From: UBA1738 sp045538755
GTDB lineage: Bacteria > Bacillota > Clostridia > UBA1381
Direction of reading: 5' to 3'
Assembly: GCA_045538755.1 (NCBI GenBank)
Contig: JAZQEC010000002.1
Location: 1 to 64,000 of the forward strand
Length of the DNA stretch: 64,000 nt
The translations under genes and the position numbers were made by a program. The number at the start of each line of letters is the position of its first letter. Position 1 is the stretch's first letter. Below the pieces are notes generated by a model that saw only the letters and a list, made by a program, of their open reading frames with translations, did no database searches and was not told where the DNA came from. Shown here one piece after another: positions 59,651 through 64,000 of this stretch.

Positions 59651-61903
59651 ATGAAAAAGAAACTACTAAGTTTGATTTTATCAGTAGCGACAGCTATGGC
59701 AGCAGTTTCTGTACCTGCTATGGCACAAGATGGTTTTTCCGATGTTGCGGGGAGCCCATATGAGGCTGCTGTAAATGCTCTTGCAGAGCAGGGAGTTGTA
59801 AGCGGAAGGGGTAACGGAATTTATGCTCCTGACGAAGGTCTTACAAGAGCAGAAATGGCAACAATCATATTGCGTGCTTACAATATGGGTGAAATTGAAG
59901 AAGACATCGAAAAGTTTCGCGACGTACCGCCTACACACTGGGCATACAGATATGTAGAAACTGCATACCAGAAGGGCATTATAAGCGGAATGACAGATAC
60001 AACATTTGAACCTGATGCACAGGTTACATTTGAACAAGCGGTAAGAATGCTTGTGTCAGCAATGAAGATGGATAAAAAAGCTCAGGAAGCTGGCGGCTGG
60101 CCTGACGGATATATTTCTGCAGCTGACGAGGCTGGCGTTTTAGAAGGCATTGACTGCTCTAAGGGTCAAACAATAAACCGTGGCGCTATGGCACAGCTTG
60201 TGTATAACTGTTTGGATGCAAAAACTGAGTCTGATTATATGATAGACTGGACAGAAGTAGGCGAGCAGTATAACTGGATTCGTGACGAAAGAATGCGCTG
60301 TATTTACGGCGATATGAGCGATATCATGGAAGATGATAGCAAGGTAGTGGGACGCCTTGTAGATGCCGGAATAAATTGTGCATTCATAAATATGATGGGT
60401 GGCGGATATGACAGTAGATCTTATGAAGGACATCAGGGAATGCTTGAAGAAGCTACAAACCAGAAGGACAGATACGGAATTAAACTCTTTATGAAGATAA
60501 ACTGGGGTGACAACGGCTATGTTGGAAATACAGAGTATGGTCAATTCCACCCTGGTATCCCGAAGGACAGCTATTTCGGGGCTCCATGTACTCTTTCAGA
60601 CGAATATTGTGACAAACAGCTTGTTGAGCGTTCAGAACTGATTGCTTCATATCCTGCAATCGACGGAATTATTCTTGACTTTGAAATGTATTCAGGCGGA
60701 ATGTCATCATATACATCAAAATGTATGTGTGATGACTGTTGGGAAAAGTACCTCACAGCCAAGAATTATGACGGTGAGTGGGAAAAGGTTGTAGCGCAGA
60801 ACCGTAACGAATACCTTAAGAAACAGAATAAGCTTGATGAATATACTGTATGGTTTGAAAACGAAGTTACAAATATGTTTGCACGAGTTCGTGAAGCAAT
60901 ACATGCTGTGAACCCGAATATAATTATTGGTTACTTCCCAGCATATGACTGGATTCCGGGTATGACAAGAGGTCTTGGAACACCGGAAAGACCTGTACTT
61001 GTAGCATCAGAAAACGAATACTGGGGCTCGCTTGCAGATACAAAAACAAGAATGCAGCATATTAATGATGATGATGAAGTCCATGCACTTTACTGCCCTG
61101 GTTTATTTGCTGGACAGAGCGCTCTAAATCCTACACAGCTTGAAGAAAAGATTAAGACAGCAGCTCCTACTACAGCAGGTTACTGGATGTATGATACGTC
61201 ATATTTGGAAAGGAACGATGCATACTATACTGCTGTTGAAAACGGAAATAAGCAGCTTGATGAAGAACTCGCAAGCGGAGTATTGACACAGCTTCCTACT
61301 TACGAGATCAATTCTTACAAGGCATCTAAGATTAAAGAGGATAAACCGACTGAGTCTGAATGGGAAAAAGCACCATTTACAGAGGATTTCGTACAGTACC
61401 AGAGTGGTGAAAAGGAAAGAACTCTTGCAGATACAAGAGCTAAGGTTCTTTACAGCGATGACTACTTCTTTGTTCGTATCTACGGCTATGACGATATGAG
61501 TACTGTATCAGTCGGCGAAAAGCAGCTTCATGACGGAAACCCATGGGCTGGCGACTGTGTTGAATTCTTCTGGAAGTTTGACGGACAAAGCGACGCGGCA
61601 CAGCTGGTTTCTGACCTTTCAGGCTCATTATGGGATGGATACTCAACAGGTATAGGAAGTATTAACACATCTGTAAACTTTGAAGGCTACACATCAGAAT
61701 CTAAGTTGTTTGATGACCACTGGGAAATGACACTTACAGTTCCTGGTACACTTGACGGCATCACAAAAATCAAGAAGGGCGATGTGCTCCGTATGGAAAT
61801 CGGAAGATACTATCCTAAGGGAAATGACAACTACTGTTGGGCACCAACATATGGTTCATACCTTGGCGCATCATCAATCTGGGGTATAGTTGAACTCGAT
61901 TAA
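59651..61903 (+). CDS. SLH-anchored TIM-barrel glycosidase-like protein with CBM9-like end
   Basis: 750 residues: signal peptide (about 1-25), three SLH-type repeats (about 27-195), the TIM-barrel domain (about 205-545) with L-D-F-E-M-Y-S-G-G (about 342) and C-M-C-D-D-C (about 357), and a C-terminal domain (about 555-750) similar to family 9 / DOMON-like carbohydrate modules. It is expected to be held on the cell wall by SLH. The paralogue upstream lacks SLH and carries its binding module at the other end. GGAGGAAACAATT precedes the ATG. Substrate unknown. Confidence 0.72.
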   Translation: MKKKLLSLILSVATAMAAVSVPAMAQDGFSDVAGSPYEAAVNALAEQGVVSGRGNGIYAPDEGLTRAEMATIILRAYNMGEIEEDIEKFRDVPPTHWAYRYVETAYQKGIISGMTDTTFEPDAQVTFEQAVRMLVSAMKMDKKAQEAGGWPDGYISAADEAGVLEGIDCSKGQTINRGAMAQLVYNCLDAKTESDYMIDWTEVGEQYNWIRDERMRCIYGDMSDIMEDDSKVVGRLVDAGINCAFINMMGGGYDSRSYEGHQGMLEEATNQKDRYGIKLFMKINWGDNGYVGNTEYGQFHPGIPKDSYFGAPCTLSDEYCDKQLVERSELIASYPAIDGIILDFEMYSGGMSSYTSKCMCDDCWEKYLTAKNYDGEWEKVVAQNRNEYLKKQNKLDEYTVWFENEVTNMFARVREAIHAVNPNIIIGYFPAYDWIPGMTRGLGTPERPVLVASENEYWGSLADTKTRMQHINDDDEVHALYCPGLFAGQSALNPTQLEEKIKTAAPTTAGYWMYDTSYLERNDAYYTAVENGNKQLDEELASGVLTQLPTYEINSYKASKIKEDKPTESEWEKAPFTEDFVQYQSGEKERTLADTRAKVLYSDDYFFVRIYGYDDMSTVSVGEKQLHDGNPWAGDCVEFFWKFDGQSDAAQLVSDLSGSLWDGYSTGIGSINTSVNFEGYTSESKLFDDHWEMTLTVPGTLDGITKIKKGDVLRMEIGRYYPKGNDNYCWAPTYGSYLGASSIWGIVELD

Positions 61904-61918
61904 TCATAGGTGATTTTT

Positions 61919-64000
61919 ATGAACACAAAAAGATTACTTGGTATAATTCTGGCAGCAGCAATGCTGCCAGGATTGCCTTTAAAAGCCGCAATGTTTTCAG
62001 ACACCAAAGGTCTTTCATCCGAGGCGGCTATTGAGGAGTTGGCACAAAAAAATATTGTAAGCGGCAGAGGCGACGGAATCTATGCGCCAAATGAAGCCCT
62101 TACGAGAGCAGAGATGGTCACGATTATCCTGCGTGCCTATGGAGCAGAGGAAGTTGAAGGGATTGAAAAATTTCAGGATGTACCTCCAACTCACTGGGCA
62201 TATAAATATGTAGAAACTGCTTACCAAATGGGAATTGTAAGCGGAATGAGCGAAACAATATTTTCGCCTGATACCAAAGTTACATTTGAACAGGCAGTTA
62301 GAATGCTTGTGTCGGCAATGAAAATGGACGAAAAAGCTCAAAAAGCAGGCGGTTGGCCTGATGGCTATATTTCGGTTGCTGAAGATATGGGTGTCCTTTT
62401 TGGAATCAGTGAAACAAAAGGTCAGACCATAAACCGAGGCTCTATGGCACAGCTCGTTTATAACTGCCTTATGTCAAAAGCTGAGTCTGACTATATGATA
62501 GATTGGACAGGGGTAGAAAATCAGTATAACTGGATTCGTGATGAAAGAATGCGTTGTATTTACGGCGACATAAGCGATATCATGGAGGATGACAGCAAAG
62601 TATTGGGACGTCTTGTAGATGCCGGCATAAATTGCGCTTTCTTAAATATGATGGGTGGAGGCTATGACCATACCTCTTACGAGGGACACAGAGGAATGCT
62701 TGAAGAAGCTAAAGCACAGAAAGAAAGATACGGCATTAAAATGTTTATGAAAATAAACTGGGGTGACGACGGCTATGTTCGAAATACAGAGTTTGGTCAG
62801 TTCCACCCAGGTATATATATGAAGGATTATTATGATTTGCCGTGCACTTTGTCCGATGAATACTGCAACAAGCAACTTATCGAGCGTGCAAAGCTGATCG
62901 CATCCTATCCTGAAATTGACGGAATCATTCTTGACTTTGAAATGTATTCAGGCGGAAATTCTGCATATACATCAAAGTGTATGTGTGATGATTGCTGGAA
63001 CAAATATCTTACAGCCAAGGGCCACCGTGGCGAGTGGACTAAGGTGGTAGCAGAAAACCGTAGCGAATACCTTAAAAACAATGGTAAACACAGTGAATAT
63101 ACTGAGTGGTTTGAAGGCGAAGTTACAAAGATGTTTGCCGGAGTGCGCAAGGCTATTCACGGCATAAATCCTGATATAATTATAGGTTACTTCCCGTCGT
63201 ATGAGTGGATACCGGGTATGACAAAGGGTCTTGGAACACCTGAGAAACCTGTGCTTGTGGCATCAGAAAACGAGTACTGGGGCTCCCTTGCAGATACCAA
63301 GTTAAAAATGCAGGCAATAAATAGCAGTGATGAAATCCATGCCATATATTGTCCGGGTCTGTATCCGGGATATGGGGCATTAAGTCCTCAGCGGCTTGAA
63401 GAAAAAATCACACAGGCAGCACCTACAACAGCGGGATACTGGATGTATGATACAACAACCTTGGAAGTAAACGAGGCATACTATGCTGCTGTTGAAAAAG
63501 CAAACAAGCAGCTTGATGAAGAAATCGCAAGCGGAGAATTGACACCGCTTCCTGATTATAATGTACGTTCTTATAAAGCATCAAAAATAAAAGGAAAAAC
63601 TCCTACTGATGCTGAGTGGGAAAAAGCACCGCTCACTGAAGATTTTGTAGATTATCAAAAGGGCGAAGAAGGCAGGGTAATTGTAAAGAGTAACTGCAAG
63701 GTGCTTTATAGTGATGACAATATATTTGTTCGTGTTTATGCATACGACGATATGAATAATGTTGTAATTGGAAGCGAGCAATCGCGTGACTATGACGGCG
63801 GCGAGGTTGACCGCGTGGGTATTTACTGGAAGTTTGACGGTACAAATAATGCTGCCCAGTTCCGCAGTGATCTTGCGGGCTCTTTATGGGACGGATACTC
63901 AACAGGAGTCGGTGTTATAAATAACGCAGTAAACTTTGAAGGCTACAGTACGGAACCTAAGTTGTTTGATGACCATTGGGAAATGACTGTGCGTCTTCCT
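61919..64000 (+). CDS. third SLH/TIM-barrel protein, partial at window edge
   Basis: Open from ATG 61919 (AGGTGATTTTT upstream) to the end of the window without a stop, at least 694 codons. It parallels the preceding gene throughout: signal peptide, SLH repeats, the barrel with D-F-E-M-Y-S-G-G (about 338) and C-M-C-D-D-C, and the start of the CBM9-like end. Strong similarity and tandem position show duplication. It starts 15 bases after the second gene, so one transcript is likely. The C-terminal end is outside the window. Confidence 0.72.
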   Translation, partial: MNTKRLLGIILAAAMLPGLPLKAAMFSDTKGLSSEAAIEELAQKNIVSGRGDGIYAPNEALTRAEMVTIILRAYGAEEVEGIEKFQDVPPTHWAYKYVETAYQMGIVSGMSETIFSPDTKVTFEQAVRMLVSAMKMDEKAQKAGGWPDGYISVAEDMGVLFGISETKGQTINRGSMAQLVYNCLMSKAESDYMIDWTGVENQYNWIRDERMRCIYGDISDIMEDDSKVLGRLVDAGINCAFLNMMGGGYDHTSYEGHRGMLEEAKAQKERYGIKMFMKINWGDDGYVRNTEFGQFHPGIYMKDYYDLPCTLSDEYCNKQLIERAKLIASYPEIDGIILDFEMYSGGNSAYTSKCMCDDCWNKYLTAKGHRGEWTKVVAENRSEYLKNNGKHSEYTEWFEGEVTKMFAGVRKAIHGINPDIIIGYFPSYEWIPGMTKGLGTPEKPVLVASENEYWGSLADTKLKMQAINSSDEIHAIYCPGLYPGYGALSPQRLEEKITQAAPTTAGYWMYDTTTLEVNEAYYAAVEKANKQLDEEIASGELTPLPDYNVRSYKASKIKGKTPTDAEWEKAPLTEDFVDYQKGEEGRVIVKSNCKVLYSDDNIFVRVYAYDDMNNVVIGSEQSRDYDGGEVDRVGIYWKFDGTNNAAQFRSDLAGSLWDGYSTGVGVINNAVNFEGYSTEPKLFDDHWEMTVRLP

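Noticed and set aside
1..64000. CRISPR arrays, tRNA and rRNA genes, insertion sequences
   Set aside because: No regularly spaced repeats, cloverleaf sequences with GTTCRANNC arms, rRNA-like blocks or transposase frames were found on reading both strands by eye; a tRNAscan or ISfinder run could still find weak ones.

Overview
The window looks like part of the chromosome of a low-GC, strictly anaerobic Clostridia-class Firmicute, probably a gut or rumen lineage. The signs are strong Shine-Dalgarno sites, TTGACA/TATAAT promoters with 17-bp spacers, intrinsic terminators with T-runs, a V-type ATPase with sodium-site residues, the [FeFe]-hydrogenase maturase HydF, a split cobalamin-dependent methionine synthase, ECF transport, LuxS and SLH-anchored surface proteins. 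No rRNA, tRNA, CRISPR array, transposase or intact integrase was seen. The species cannot be named from the sequence alone.

Layout. 1-1.4 kb: a small KPTLE-motif peptide gene (with the tail of a possible sibling), a repeat-rich spacer and a Phd/Doc toxin-antitoxin pair. 1.5-6.6 kb: a P-loop ATPase, then the operon metF / reactivation-domain protein / metH. 6.7-15.8 kb: a DJ-1 protein, then a long housekeeping run nusB, a TsaD-like gene, xseA, xseB, ispA, a DUF212 protein, tatD, holB, gltA, hydF. 16.1-24.8 kb: a second KPTLE peptide beside a secreted protein, then nadD-yqeK, yhbY, typA, an SLH/M15 peptidase, a thioesterase, alaX and a methyltransferase. 25-31.9 kb: DUF421/DUF4363, NhaC, TspO, GreA, two candidate small RNAs, and a convergent pair of enzyme relatives that have lost catalytic motifs (galactokinase-like and asparagine-synthetase-like). 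32-40.4 kb: a complete nine-gene V-ATPase operon. 40.4-42.7 kb: nudix, mtnN, a phosphoribosyltransferase and luxS. 42.7-45.7 kb: an accessory-looking island with an AT-rich serine protease gene preceded by a promoter, a structured leader and a terminator, and bracketed by a 12-bp direct repeat. 45.7-49.3 kb: a DtxR-type regulator divergent from feoA-feoA-feoB-Cys-rich protein, with palindromic operators. 49.6-53 kb: a GT2 glycosyltransferase and a large membrane protein. 53-56.6 kb: an ECF transporter (T, fused A-A', S). 56.7-64 kb: an AraC regulator divergent from three paralogous secreted TIM-barrel proteins, two with SLH domains; the third runs off the window.

How the genes connect. MetF, MetH and its separate reactivation protein, with MtnN and LuxS, cover the activated-methyl cycle: folate methyl group to homocysteine, and SAH back to homocysteine with AI-2 precursor release. 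The ECF S component resembles cobalamin-type S proteins, and its operon promoter closely resembles the metF promoter, so B12 uptake for MetH is a reasonable but unproven link. The V-ATPase (sodium-site residues in subunit K) and the NhaC antiporter suggest sodium bioenergetics. The AraC/TIM-barrel cluster looks like a surface glycan-processing locus of an enzyme family I cannot name.

The observations I consider most worth following are the pseudoknotted leader RNA at 43562-43720, the two candidate sRNAs sharing TACCCTTTTATC, the two decayed-enzyme genes, the KPTLE peptides and the SLH/TIM-barrel family.
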